A stretch of 64,000 bases of DNA from the NCBI GenBank assembly GCA_038143535.1, contig JAYQMD010000001.1, positions 682,001 to 746,000 of the forward strand, given 5' to 3'. The position numbers were made by a program, and so were the translations under genes. Below the pieces are notes generated by a model. It was not told the origin of the DNA. It made no database searches and was given only the letters and a program-made list of their open reading frames with translations. Below, in pieces: positions 1 through 9,084 of this stretch; position 1 is the stretch's first letter; every line of letters begins with the position of its first letter. The DNA comes from UBA7446 sp038143535 (lineage in GTDB: Bacteria > Bacteroidota > Bacteroidia > Flavobacteriales > Flavobacteriaceae).

Positions 1-1
1 T

Positions 2-802
2 GTAATTGAATATGCAGACCGTATTAGTACGGTGCTGGATGCTGCACTTTCTAAAGAATTGATGAAAGTAATGAAGAAGCAAGGGGTTAAATTCCACTTG
101 TCACATCAAGTTACAGCCATAGACCGCAAAGGCGATAAAGTAATCGTAACTGCAAATGATAAAAAAAGCGTTGCCCAAACTTTTGAAGGCGATTATTGTT
201 TGGTGTCTGTAGGACGTAGGGCATATACCAACGGATTGAATGCCGAAGCCGCAGGCATTGTGGTTAACGACATGGGACAGGTTGAAGTAAACGACCAACT
301 CCAAACGGCAGCTGTTAACATATATGCCATTGGTGATGTGGTACGTGGTGCCATGTTGGCACACAAGGCTGAAGAAGAGGGGGTATTGGTTGCCGAGTTT
401 ATTGCAGGACAAAAACCGCATATTGATTATAACCTTATTCCTAATGTTATTTACACTTGGCCAGAAGTTGCTTCTGTTGGTAAGACAGAGGAGGAGCTTA
501 AGGCTGCTGGTATTGCTATTAAAAAGGGTCAGTTTCCCATGCGTGCCTTGGGACGCTCAAGAGCCAGTATGGATATGGACGGATTTATTAAAATCTTGGC
601 AGATGCAGGAACAGATGAAATTTTGGGCGTACATATGATAGGCGCACGCGCCGCCGATTTGATTACCGAAGCGGTTACGGCCATGGAATTCCGTGCTTCT
701 GCGGAGGACTTGGCCCGTATGAGCCATGCACACCCTACCTATGCCGAGGCCATAAAGGAAGCCGCACTTGCTGCAACCGAAGATCGTGCCTTGCACATAT
801 AG
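2..802 (+). CDS. lpdA: Dihydrolipoyl dehydrogenase, C-terminal part (5' end outside window)
   Basis: E3 flavoprotein that reoxidises dihydrolipoamide in the 2-oxoacid dehydrogenase complexes and glycine cleavage, using FAD and NAD+. The reading frame is open from base 2 (VIEYADRIS...), so the gene starts upstream; 266 residues of an expected ~465 are present. Visible are the end of the NAD-binding domain, the second FAD contact (IYAIGDVVRGAMLAHKA) and the dimerisation domain with the catalytic His/Glu region HAHPTYAEA near the C-terminus. The redox-active CxxxxC pair must lie in the missing N-terminal half. A rho-independent terminator follows. The family is certain; which complex it serves cannot be judged here. 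Confidence 0.95.
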   Translation, partial: VIEYADRISTVLDAALSKELMKVMKKQGVKFHLSHQVTAIDRKGDKVIVTANDKKSVAQTFEGDYCLVSVGRRAYTNGLNAEAAGIVVNDMGQVEVNDQLQTAAVNIYAIGDVVRGAMLAHKAEEEGVLVAEFIAGQKPHIDYNLIPNVIYTWPEVASVGKTEEELKAAGIAIKKGQFPMRALGRSRASMDMDGFIKILADAGTDEILGVHMIGARAADLITEAVTAMEFRASAEDLARMSHAHPTYAEAIKEAALAATEDRALHI

Positions 803-823
803 ATTTACGTATTTTGAATATTT

Positions 824-852
824 AAAAGAGGCGTTTATAACGTCTTTTTTTT
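824..852 (+). terminator. Rho-independent terminator after lpdA
   Basis: AAAAGAGGCG pairs with CGTCTTTT around a seven-base loop (two G-T wobbles), followed by a run of eight T. It starts about 20 bases past the lpdA stop codon. The following ~100 bases up to the argH stop show nothing recognisable. Confidence 0.8.
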
Positions 853-956
853 GCCCCAATATTTTTATTAAATTAACATTGAACATAGCCCAAATCTGTT
901 ATACTTCACAAGCCTACAACAATCACGTCTTTGGTAGTTCATTCTGGGTTTAAACT

Positions 957-2240
957 CTAGTACTGCTTATCAAATTTCTCTTGAATCTTGTCCAAAGCCA
1001 AGTTACCCAAGCTACCAATGTGGGTATGGGCTACTTTTTTTGTTGCTTTAAAGCTACCTTCTTCCACTTGTTGCCCAACTTGCTTATAGGCATCTCTAAA
1101 GGGAACCCCTTGCTGTACCAACTCATTTAACGCATCAACTGTAAAGGCATAGGTATATTTGGCATCCGCCATGATTTCTGTACGCACCTGCACCTCTTTT
1201 ATGGCGCTATTTAGCATTGTCAGGCAGTCTTTAAGTTCATTGATGCCCTCCAGAATTTTTCCTTTAAATAGCTGCATTTCTCGATGATATCCACTTGGAA
1301 GGTTTTGCCCCAACAGTGCAAAGTCATTACCAAGCCCTTGAATAAGGGCGCATTTACCCCTTATAAGTTCAAAAACATCTGGATTCTTTTTGTGTGGCAT
1401 AATACTAGACCCTGTAGTTAGGTGGTCTGGAAATGAAATGAAATCAAAATTTTGACTCATATACACGCATACATCCATAGAAAACTTACCTAAAGTGGCT
1501 GCTATTGCGCCCATGGCATTAGCGGTAATACGTTCTGTTTTTCCCCTGCCCATTTGTGCTGCAACAGCATTTACCTTTAGCGCACTAAAACCTAGCGCTT
1601 TGGTCGTAAGTTCACGGTCAATAGGGAAGGCACTGCCATAACCCGCAGCACTGCCCAAGGGGTTTTGGTCACATATACTACAGGCAGCATTTAGCAACAC
1701 GACATCGTCTACCAAAGATTCGGCATAGGCAGAAAACCACAAGCCAAAGGATGATGGCATGGCAACTTGCAGGTGGGTATAGCCCGGTAGCAATACGTCT
1801 TTATAAGTGTTTGCAAGACCCATCCACGTATCGAACAAATCTTTTGTAAGTGCCTTAATCTCGCTCAGCTCATCTTTGAGTAAAAGTTGCATGGCCGTGA
1901 GTACTTGGTCGTTTCTGGAACGTGCGGTGTGTATTTTTTTACCCACATCGCCCAAACTTTCGGTAAGCAAAAACTCAATTTTGGAGTGTATGTCTTCAAA
2001 GTCGTCTTCAATGACAAAGTTCTCTTGGGTTACCTTGTTCATGATATTATCCAATTCATCACAAAGCTGTTTGGATTCTACATCCGTAAGCAGTCCAACG
2101 CTTGCCAACATCTGAGCGTGCGCTTTAGAGGCCAATACATCGTAAGGCGCCAGTAGTATGTCCCAAAGCCTGTCGGCACCTACAGTAAATCGGTCAACTT
2201 GTTCAGTAACGCTTGTCTTTTTTTTCTGCCAAAGCTTCAT
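957..2240 (-). CDS. argH: Argininosuccinate lyase
   Basis: Last step of arginine synthesis: splits argininosuccinate into arginine and fumarate. 427 residues, slightly short of the usual ~460. The fumarase/aspartase-superfamily signature GSSIMPHKKNPD lies near residues 276-288, and the substrate-binding stretch HTARSRNDQV is present near residue 104. The start codon overlaps the argE stop by 4 bp, and this is the last gene of the operon. No hairpin terminator was seen between its stop and the lpdA terminator. Confidence 0.96.
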   Translation of the reverse strand: MKLWQKKKTSVTEQVDRFTVGADRLWDILLAPYDVLASKAHAQMLASVGLLTDVESKQLCDELDNIMNKVTQENFVIEDDFEDIHSKIEFLLTESLGDVGKKIHTARSRNDQVLTAMQLLLKDELSEIKALTKDLFDTWMGLANTYKDVLLPGYTHLQVAMPSSFGLWFSAYAESLVDDVVLLNAACSICDQNPLGSAAGYGSAFPIDRELTTKALGFSALKVNAVAAQMGRGKTERITANAMGAIAATLGKFSMDVCVYMSQNFDFISFPDHLTTGSSIMPHKKNPDVFELIRGKCALIQGLGNDFALLGQNLPSGYHREMQLFKGKILEGINELKDCLTMLNSAIKEVQVRTEIMADAKYTYAFTVDALNELVQQGVPFRDAYKQVGQQVEEGSFKATKKVAHTHIGSLGNLALDKIQEKFDKQY

Positions 2241-3298
2241 AATGCTTGTTTTAATATGGAAATATACAACGGTATTGCTTCTTCAATTTCGTTGATGTAA
2301 ATAAATTCATTTGCTGTATGGGAACGCAGCGAATCGCCAGGGCCTAGTTTTAAAGAGTCACATGTGAGCGCCGCTTGATCGGACAGGGTAGGTGAGCCAT
2401 AGGTATTTCTACCTGCGGCTATACCGGCTTGAACCAATGCGTGTTCCATAGGAATGGAAGAAGAGCCCAATCGCAACGAACGCGCCTTTAATTTACAAGG
2501 CGCTGCTTCAATGATTTGCACAATCTCTTCATTGGTATATAAATCATTTACGCGTACATCTATTACCAGATGCACATCAGCTGGAACGGCATTGTGCTGT
2601 TTGCCTGCACTTATTTGAGTAACGGTTAGTTTTACAGGTCCGAGAGCATCTGAAACACGGTCAAATTCCAGTTTTTGGAACCAGTCAATCACCTTTCCGA
2701 TTTTATATATGGGATTGTCTTTGTTGGGATGTGCTGCATGACTTGCAGTTCCCGATATGATTGCGTCAAAAACCACCAATCCCTTTTCAGCCACGGCCAG
2801 ATGCATTTTTGTGGGTTCTCCCACAATGGCGGTGTTTATGTTGGGTAGGGTTTTTAATAAGCTATTTAACCCGTAATCTCCTGAAGTTTCTTCTTCGGCG
2901 GTAGCCGCAACAACCAAGTTGTATGCCATGTCTTTTTGTTCATAGAAATAAACAAAAGTGGCCAAAAGACACACCAAGGCACCACCAGCATCATTGCTAC
3001 CCAAGCCATATAATTTTCCATCTTCAATCGCGGCTTTGTAAGGGTCTCGGGTATAGCCACTGTTGGGCAATACGGTATCGTGATGCGAGTTGAGCAGCAA
3101 ATAAGGTTTTGATGGATCTTCGTGCTTGTTTATGGCATAGACGTTGTTTCGTTGCTGTTTGCAGCTAACACCGTGTTTCTCTAGCCACTTTTTAATAAGG
3201 GCAGCAGTTTGATTCTCTTCACCGGAAAGGGAAGGAGTATTGATAACGCTTTGAAGCAATTCGACAGCCTCATGTTGAAGTTCTTCAATTCGACTCAT
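2237..3298 (-). CDS. argE: N-acyl-ornithine/citrulline deacylase, M20 peptidase family
   Basis: 353 residues. Zinc-dependent M20-family amidohydrolase. Metal-ligand motifs are visible: NSHHDTV near residue 70, GSNDAGG near residue 98, and the EEE of TAEEETSG near residue 130. In this pathway type the carbamoyltransferase acts on acylated ornithine, so the expected substrate is N-acylcitrulline (succinyl or acetyl) rather than N-acetylornithine; that is inference from the neighbouring argF'. It overlaps argB upstream and argH downstream by 4 bp each, which suggests translational coupling. Confidence 0.92.
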   Translation of the reverse strand: MSRIEELQHEAVELLQSVINTPSLSGEENQTAALIKKWLEKHGVSCKQQRNNVYAINKHEDPSKPYLLLNSHHDTVLPNSGYTRDPYKAAIEDGKLYGLGSNDAGGALVCLLATFVYFYEQKDMAYNLVVAATAEEETSGDYGLNSLLKTLPNINTAIVGEPTKMHLAVAEKGLVVFDAIISGTASHAAHPNKDNPIYKIGKVIDWFQKLEFDRVSDALGPVKLTVTQISAGKQHNAVPADVHLVIDVRVNDLYTNEEIVQIIEAAPCKLKARSLRLGSSSIPMEHALVQAGIAAGRNTYGSPTLSDQAALTCDSLKLGPGDSLRSHTANEFIYINEIEEAIPLYISILKQAL

Positions 3299-4071
3299 AT
3301 TAATGTTGTTTTGGGTGCGTTTATGTCTAGGAGGGCAGCGATATTACTAATAACCACCTCTTTAACACCGCTTTCTAATGCGTCAAAGCCGTTGTGCAAT
3401 TTGGGTACCATTCCTTGATGGATAACCCCTGCTTTGGTATAGGTTTCGGCTGCTTCTTTAGACAATTGACTGATGACATCCTCCGGCTTATTTATATCTT
3501 TTAGAACACCGGGGTGTTCAAAGCAATAGAATAGTGTGACATCATATTCCTCGCTCATAGCTTTAGCTACTTGCGCAGCTATGGTATCTGCATTGGTGTT
3601 TAGCAGTTGCCCATTTTTGTCGTGTGTAATCGCACAAAGCACAGGAATAAAGTTTTGTGCTGTTAGGGATTCAAATACCGCTGTATTTACTTGTGTGATA
3701 TTACCCGCAAAACCATAGTCAATGTCTGTTACAGGTCTTTTTATTGCTTTGATGCAGTTGCCGTCTGCTCCTGTTAAGCCAACAGCATTCACGCCTTTCT
3801 TTTGCAGTTGCGAGACGATTTTTTTGTTGGACAAACCTGCATAGCTCATCACGGCTACTTCGAGCATGACCGCATCTGTTATGCGTCTGCCATCAACCAT
3901 TTTGGGGGATATACCCAATTGTTTTGCGAGTGCCGTTGCGTGTCTTCCACCACCGTGTACTAGAAGTTTGGCTCCTTCCAAATCAGTAAAGGCAGTGAGC
4001 ACCTCCTCAAGTGCATCTGAATCGTTGACCAAATGTCCTCCAATTTTAAGGATATGTAGTGCAGTTTTCAC
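3295..4071 (-). CDS. argB: N-acylglutamate kinase
   Basis: Phosphorylates N-acetyl- or N-succinyl-glutamate at the gamma carboxylate. 258 residues, typical for the family. Amino-acid-kinase motifs are the N-terminal lysine loop LKIGGHLV, the glycine loop LVHGGGR near residue 39, and the substrate loop NAVGLTGADG near residue 95. It overlaps argF' and argE by 4 bp each. I see no N-terminal helix of the kind associated with arginine-sensitive hexameric kinases, but this is not conclusive. Acyl specificity (acetyl or succinyl) cannot be read from the sequence alone. Confidence 0.94.
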   Translation of the reverse strand: MKTALHILKIGGHLVNDSDALEEVLTAFTDLEGAKLLVHGGGRHATALAKQLGISPKMVDGRRITDAVMLEVAVMSYAGLSNKKIVSQLQKKGVNAVGLTGADGNCIKAIKRPVTDIDYGFAGNITQVNTAVFESLTAQNFIPVLCAITHDKNGQLLNTNADTIAAQVAKAMSEEYDVTLFYCFEHPGVLKDINKPEDVISQLSKEAAETYTKAGVIHQGMVPKLHNGFDALESGVKEVVISNIAALLDINAPKTTLI

Positions 4072-5009
4072 GACAGCAATGTTTTTAGTACCGCAGCAGT
4101 TGCATATGTTCTGTTATTGGCTTGTTCAATTACTTTGGAATTTGGACTGTCTAATACGCCATCAGAAACCACCACATTTCTTCGAATTGGAAGGCAATGC
4201 ATAAAGGCAGCGTTATTGGTCTGAGCCATTTTTTCTGCTGTAAGCATCCATTCGTTGTCAGTTCGTAGAATCTGTCCATACGAATCATAGGAACTCCAGT
4301 TTTTGGCATAAACCACGTCGGCACCTTTGAGTGCTTCGGCTTGGTTGTGCACCACAGGAATATTCTTAGTAATGCGTGGATCCAAGTCATAGCCTTCCGG
4401 ATTTGTAATCACAAAATCAGCATCCATATATTGCATCATTCGGGAGAACGAATTCCCCACAGCATGAGGAAGTGCTTTAGGGTGTGGGGCCCATGTCAAT
4501 ACTACCTTTGGTTTTTTGGGCAAAGTCAACTCCGTTAGGGTTAGGGCGTCGGCCAATGCCTGTAGAGGATGAGCAGTGGCACTTTCCATATTTAGGATGG
4601 GAACGCTGGCGTATTGAATAAATTTCTGTAACACCTGCTCCGATTCATCTTTTTCTTTGTCTGTCAGCGTGGCAAAGGCACGGATGCCCACCACATCGCA
4701 ATACTGTGAAACCACCTGTGCAGCTTCCTTTACGTGCTCTGAGCGCAAGCCTTCCATAATGGTTTTGTCTTCGTATTCAATGGCCCAAGCCTCGTTGCTG
4801 AAATTCATCACTATTACATCCATACCCAACAAACGACCTGCTTTTTGAGTACTCAATCGTGTTCGTAAGCTAGGATTAAAGAACAACAGCCCGAGGGTTT
4901 TGCGTTTACCTAGTTCCTTGTATTTATGCGGATTTGCTTTGATTTCTTTGGCAAGAGCTATTTGCGCATTAAAATTTTGAAGGTCATTAAGCGTTAAAAA
5001 TTGTTTCAT
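4068..5009 (-). CDS. argF': N-acylornithine carbamoyltransferase (probably N-succinyl type)
   Basis: Transfers carbamoyl from carbamoyl phosphate to N-acylated ornithine. 313 residues. The carbamoyl-phosphate loop is FFNPSLRTR (about 43-51) instead of the STRTR of ordinary ornithine enzymes. HPLQ and HCLP motifs are present, as in the acylornithine branch known from Bacteroides and Xanthomonas. In the 80s loop, MEGLRSEH carries Ser at about position 90. From memory of published swap mutants, Glu at this site gives acetylornithine specificity, while Pro, Ser, Val or Ala gives succinylornithine specificity. I therefore favour succinylornithine, as an inference. It overlaps argD and argB by 4 bp each. 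Confidence 0.9.
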   Translation of the reverse strand: MKQFLTLNDLQNFNAQIALAKEIKANPHKYKELGKRKTLGLLFFNPSLRTRLSTQKAGRLLGMDVIVMNFSNEAWAIEYEDKTIMEGLRSEHVKEAAQVVSQYCDVVGIRAFATLTDKEKDESEQVLQKFIQYASVPILNMESATAHPLQALADALTLTELTLPKKPKVVLTWAPHPKALPHAVGNSFSRMMQYMDADFVITNPEGYDLDPRITKNIPVVHNQAEALKGADVVYAKNWSSYDSYGQILRTDNEWMLTAEKMAQTNNAAFMHCLPIRRNVVVSDGVLDSPNSKVIEQANNRTYATAAVLKTLLS

Positions 5010-6130
5010 AATATGTTATCTATGGCAGTAAAAAACTGGTCAAGATGTTTTTGCTGTACGTTGAGTGGAGGTAAAATCCGCAATAATTTTTTGTTGCTGC
5101 TCCCTCCGGTAAATATACGGTGTTCGTAAATGAGTTTTTTGCGTAGTTCGCCTACTTCAAAGTCAAATTCCAATCCGAGCATTAGCCCACGCCCTTTCAC
5201 CTTTTTTATCTCGGGAATACGTTTTGCTCTCTCGATAAAAGCCTCGCCCAGTTGGGTGGCGTGCTCCATTAACTTCTTTTTCTTTAATACTTCCAAAACT
5301 GCCAGACTTGCTTGACAGGCCAAGTGGTTTCCGCCAAATGTTGTTCCCAGCATGCCATACCAAGACTTGATGTTGGGATGTGCCAAAATGCCACCTACAG
5401 GAAATCCGTTGCCCATGCCTTTCGCCATGGAAATAATATCGGGTGTAATGCCGTAGTGTTGAAAAGCAAAGAATTTGCCCGAACGGCCAAAACCAGATTG
5501 TACCTCGTCTGCAATAAGACAGGTAGTGGTCTCACGACAGCTTTTTTCCACCTGTTTCATGAATTTTTGAGTAGGCATATCCAAACCGCCAACTCCTTGA
5601 ATGGCTTCGATAATAACGGCACAGACATCTCCTTTTGATAAGGTTTCTGCCAGCCCTTTTTCATCGCCAAATTCAAGAAATATAACTTCTTGCTGCGCAT
5701 TGAGTGGTGCAATAATCTTAGGCGTATCTGTTGCGGCAACAGCAGCACTTGTTCTGCCGTGAAAGGCATTTTTAAAAGCCACTATTTTTGACTTGCCCGT
5801 ATGGAAAGAGGCTAGCTTAAGTGCGTTTTCATTGGCTTCTGCTCCCGAACTACACATAAACAGTTGATAGCCCTCACACCCTGACTGTGCTTCAATTTCA
5901 CCTGCCAGTTGCGTTTGCAACGGGTTCTGAATGGCATTGGAGTAAAAGCCAATTTTAGAAATTTGCTTCTTAAGTCGTCGGTTGTACACCGAGTTTTGGT
6001 GTCCTATACTGATTACCGCATGACCACCGTATAAGTCTAAATACTTCTTCTTATCGGCGCCATAGATATATACCCCTTTGGCTTTAACGGGTGTTACGTC
6101 ATAAAGTGGATATACATCAAATAATGGCAT
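5006..6130 (-). CDS. argD: N-acylornithine aminotransferase
   Basis: PLP-dependent class III aminotransferase making N-acylornithine from the semialdehyde with glutamate as donor. 374 residues. Visible are the phosphate-binding SSGAEANENALKLA near residue 94, the PLP-contact DEVQSGFGRSG near residue 208 and the Schiff-base lysine in SMAKGMGNGFPVGG near residue 236. It lies two bases after proC and overlaps argF' by 4 bp. Related ornithine or GABA aminotransferases share these motifs; the operon context settles the assignment. Confidence 0.93.
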   Translation of the reverse strand: MPLFDVYPLYDVTPVKAKGVYIYGADKKKYLDLYGGHAVISIGHQNSVYNRRLKKQISKIGFYSNAIQNPLQTQLAGEIEAQSGCEGYQLFMCSSGAEANENALKLASFHTGKSKIVAFKNAFHGRTSAAVAATDTPKIIAPLNAQQEVIFLEFGDEKGLAETLSKGDVCAVIIEAIQGVGGLDMPTQKFMKQVEKSCRETTTCLIADEVQSGFGRSGKFFAFQHYGITPDIISMAKGMGNGFPVGGILAHPNIKSWYGMLGTTFGGNHLACQASLAVLEVLKKKKLMEHATQLGEAFIERAKRIPEIKKVKGRGLMLGLEFDFEVGELRKKLIYEHRIFTGGSSNKKLLRILPPLNVQQKHLDQFFTAIDNIL

Positions 6131-6132
6131 AG

Positions 6133-6927
6133 TTAGTCTTGTGCTATTTCGTTAATTTTTTTAAAAGAAGACACAATTCCTTGTATCAACGACGAACTCA
6201 GTCCTTGGTGCTCCATTTCATTTAGTCCCTCAATGGTGCAACCTCTAGGCGTGGTTACTTTATCTATTTCTTCTTCTGGATGCGCCCCTGTTTCAATAAG
6301 TAACGAAGCGGCACCCATGGCAGTGTGCATAGACATTTTCATGGCTTCTTCAGCGTCAAAACCAAGCTGTACACCTCCTTGTGTTGTAGCGCGAATTAAG
6401 CGCATCCAAAAGGCAATTCCTGACGCACAGATAACAGTTGCTGCACGCATGTGCTGTTCTTCAATAACGATGCTCGTTCCCAACCCATTGAAAATGGCTT
6501 CGGCTATGGGTAGGCGTTCTGTACCCTTTTTGTTGGAACAAAGACAGGTCATCGATTTTCCAACCGATATGGCAGTATTGGGCATGGAGCGGATAATAAA
6601 TACGTCCGGACCAACAACCTCCTCCATTTTGGCGATAGAAAAACCAGTTACTGTTGACATTAATACGTGATTTTCGTGAAGCAAATCTTTAATTTCTTCG
6701 AGCAGCCCACTGAGTTGTCTTGGTTGTACGGCAAGGATGATGATATCGGATTCTTGCACGGCTTTTTTGTTGTCAGCGGTTACATAGGTATTGGCATATT
6801 CTGTCCAAGAGGCAATGCTCTCAACAGAACGTCTTGTGAGATACAATTGCGTCAGGCTGTTGTTGGTGATAAGCCCTCGTCCAATGCTTAGTCCTAAATT
6901 TCCAGCTCCTAGTATGGCTATTTTCAT
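6133..6927 (-). CDS. proC: Pyrroline-5-carboxylate reductase
   Basis: Reduces pyrroline-5-carboxylate to proline with NAD(P)H. 264 residues, normal for the family. The N-terminal Rossmann fold begins MKIAILGAGNLGLSIG. The C-terminal dimerisation domain carries the usual helix-rich P5CR signature, including VTTPRGCTIEGLNEME. It sits inside the arginine operon between argC and argD with gaps of only two bases, so proline and arginine synthesis appear to be co-transcribed. An ornithine-to-proline link is possible, but no ornithine cyclodeaminase or ornithine aminotransferase is seen here. Confidence 0.95.
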   Translation of the reverse strand: MKIAILGAGNLGLSIGRGLITNNSLTQLYLTRRSVESIASWTEYANTYVTADNKKAVQESDIIILAVQPRQLSGLLEEIKDLLHENHVLMSTVTGFSIAKMEEVVGPDVFIIRSMPNTAISVGKSMTCLCSNKKGTERLPIAEAIFNGLGTSIVIEEQHMRAATVICASGIAFWMRLIRATTQGGVQLGFDAEEAMKMSMHTAMGAASLLIETGAHPEEEIDKVTTPRGCTIEGLNEMEHQGLSSSLIQGIVSSFKKINEIAQD

Positions 6928-6929
6928 AA

Positions 6930-7910
6930 TTAAAAAGATGTTGATTTTAAATGTAGTCCTGTTGCTTGTTCTAACCCGAACATAAGGTTCATGTTTTCTA
7001 TGGCCTGCCCTGATGCTCCTTTCAATAAGTTGTCAATAATGCTAGTTACCAGCAATTGCCCTTCGTGCAAATGCAGGTGTACCAAACACCTGTTTGTGTT
7101 GACCACTTGTTTGAGTGCCAGTGGCGCACGGCTAACAAACGTAAACGGGCAGTCTATGTAGTAATCCTTAAAAATGGCATAGGCATCTTCCAAGCTTCCG
7201 TCAAATGGGGTATAGGCTGTAGCAAATATCCCTCGGGTGAAATTTCCTCGTATGGGTAAAAAATGCAGCTTGGCATTGCTGCCTTGTTCTTGTGCGATGG
7301 TTTCGCCTATTTCACCCAAGTGCTGATGCACAAATGGTTTGTAGTAAGACACATTGTTATTCCGCCAGCTAAAATGACTGGTCGCTGAGGGAACAGCACC
7401 TGCGCCCGTACTTCCAGTAATTGCATTTATGTGCACGTCTTGGGTTAGCTTTTTGGCTCCCGCCAATGGTAACAAGGCCAATTGAATAGCAGTAGCAAAG
7501 CAGCCTGGGTTGGCAATCGCTTGTGCTGATTTTATTTTTTCTTTGTTTACTTCAGTTAGCCCATACACATAAGAACGCCCCATAAAATCGTGGTCGTCTT
7601 TAAGCCTAAAATCGTTGCTTAAATCAATGATTTTGGTGTTGTCGTTTACCACATTATCGTGTAAAAAAGCCGCTGAATTACCATGTCCAAGACACAGAAA
7701 CAACACATCTACTTCTTGATTTAGCTCTGCCGAAAAGGGCATGTCCAATACCCCCATTAAATCTGTATGGGTTTCGGAAACGGCTTTTCCTGCTCTGGAA
7801 GTGCTGTATATAAAGTCGATGTTTACATTGGGATGCAGTACCAACAATCGCAAGAGTTCACCTCCTGTATATCCTGCACCGCCTACAACGCCTATGTTTA
7901 TGTAATTCAT
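6930..7910 (-). CDS. argC: N-acylglutamyl-phosphate reductase
   Basis: NADPH-dependent reduction of N-acylglutamyl phosphate to the semialdehyde. I chose the ATG at 7910 (MNYINIGVVGGAGYTGGELL), which puts the Rossmann glycine motif at residues 9-15 and gives 326 residues. A second ATG two codons earlier (7916) is equally possible, while the longer frame up to 8009 lies wholly inside argG. The catalytic cysteine is in NPGCFATA near residue 137. The gene begins inside the end of argG with an overlap of about 53-59 bp, far longer than the 4-bp overlaps elsewhere in the operon. Confidence 0.94.
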   Translation of the reverse strand: MNYINIGVVGGAGYTGGELLRLLVLHPNVNIDFIYSTSRAGKAVSETHTDLMGVLDMPFSAELNQEVDVLFLCLGHGNSAAFLHDNVVNDNTKIIDLSNDFRLKDDHDFMGRSYVYGLTEVNKEKIKSAQAIANPGCFATAIQLALLPLAGAKKLTQDVHINAITGSTGAGAVPSATSHFSWRNNNVSYYKPFVHQHLGEIGETIAQEQGSNAKLHFLPIRGNFTRGIFATAYTPFDGSLEDAYAIFKDYYIDCPFTFVSRAPLALKQVVNTNRCLVHLHLHEGQLLVTSIIDNLLKGASGQAIENMNLMFGLEQATGLHLKSTSF

Positions 7911-9084
7911 TGACATGCTGATAAATTTTTCCGGCATTGGCCGATAGTTTGATAAACCCTTTTGCTTCGTCTGCGCTCCAGGCTTCATTGGCTTCGCCAT
8001 AAGTCCCAAACGAATTGTCCATCAAATCAAATTTAGATTCGATTCCGTCAAGTGTGAATCGGTAGGGATGAAGCGTCACAAATACAGTTCCTGTAACGGT
8101 TCGCTGACTGCTTGTCAGCAAGGCTTCGAAATCACGCATCACGGGGTCCAGGAATTGCCCTTCGTGGAGCATCATGCCGTAGTATGACCCGATATAATCT
8201 TTGTGGTGCAATTGCCATTTGCTTAGCGTATGTTTTTCCAACAGTTGATGCGCCTTGATGCTCCCCAACGCTGCAGCTGCTTCAAAGCCCACACGTCCTT
8301 TGATGCCAATAATGGTATCGCCCACATGAATGTCTCTGCCAATCGCAAATGCACCCGCACGTGTTTGTAATTGCTGAATGGCTTCAACAGGGTTGTAGGT
8401 GGTATCGTTAATTCCGACCAATTCCCCTTTGTCAAAGTGCAGCGAAATTTTTTCTGCTGTCGTCTTTGTGCAATCGCTAGGGTATGCGCAATCGGGCAAG
8501 GGTTCACGAGATTTTAAGGTTTCGCTACCGCCAACAGATGTTCCCCACAAGCCTTTGTTGATTGAATATTGTACTTTTTCCCAAGACCAATCCACGCCGT
8601 GTTCTTTTAGATAGGCGATTTCGTCTTCTCTTGAAAGTTTTTGGTCTCTGATGGGTGTGATGATTTCAATCTGCGGCGCTCGTGTTTGGAAGATCAAATC
8701 AAAGCGTACTTGATCGTTTCCAGCGCCCGTGCTTCCGTGCGCAATCGCTGTTGCGCCAATCTTTTTGGCGTGATCAACGATGGCTACCGCTTGGGTTACA
8801 CGTTCGGCACTAACCGAAAGGGGATAGGTGTTGTTTTTGAGGACGTTTCCAAAAATGAGGTATTTGACGACGTCTTCATAAAATGTTTCTACGGCTTCGA
8901 TGCTTGTGTATGATGTTGCACCCAAAGTCAAGGCTTTGGATTCTAAAGCTGAAACTTCTGCGGCATCAAAACCACCCGTGTTCACGCTTACGGCATGTAC
9001 CTCATAGCCCGCTTCGCTCAGCGACTTGACGCAATAGGAAGTATCCAAACCTCCGCTGTACGCTAAAACTAATTTTTCGTTCAT
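7858..9084 (-). CDS. argG: Argininosuccinate synthase
   Basis: ATP-dependent condensation of citrulline and aspartate. 408 residues. The N-terminal PP-loop AYSGGLDTSYC lies at residues 8-18, with HGSTGAGNDQVRFD near residue 115 and conserved NKGLWGTSVGG. The homologous part appears to finish at about IYQHVNE; the last ~15 residues (ending RRCRRCRIYRR) are read out of the start of argC in another frame. They may be a real but non-conserved tail, or the original stop may have been lost by a small indel. It overlaps the upstream GNAT gene by 4 bp. Confidence 0.95.
   Translation of the reverse strand: MNEKLVLAYSGGLDTSYCVKSLSEAGYEVHAVSVNTGGFDAAEVSALESKALTLGATSYTSIEAVETFYEDVVKYLIFGNVLKNNTYPLSVSAERVTQAVAIVDHAKKIGATAIAHGSTGAGNDQVRFDLIFQTRAPQIEIITPIRDQKLSREDEIAYLKEHGVDWSWEKVQYSINKGLWGTSVGGSETLKSREPLPDCAYPSDCTKTTAEKISLHFDKGELVGINDTTYNPVEAIQQLQTRAGAFAIGRDIHVGDTIIGIKGRVGFEAAAALGSIKAHQLLEKHTLSKWQLHHKDYIGSYYGMMLHEGQFLDPVMRDFEALLTSSQRTVTGTVFVTLHPYRFTLDGIESKFDLMDNSFGTYGEANEAWSADEAKGFIKLSANAGKIYQHVNELHKHRRCRRCRIYRR

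Noticed and set aside
7911..8009. Longer argC start (33 extra codons)
   Set aside because: The extra codons lie wholly inside argG and precede the Rossmann motif that normally opens ArgC; the ATG at 7910 or 7916 is preferred.
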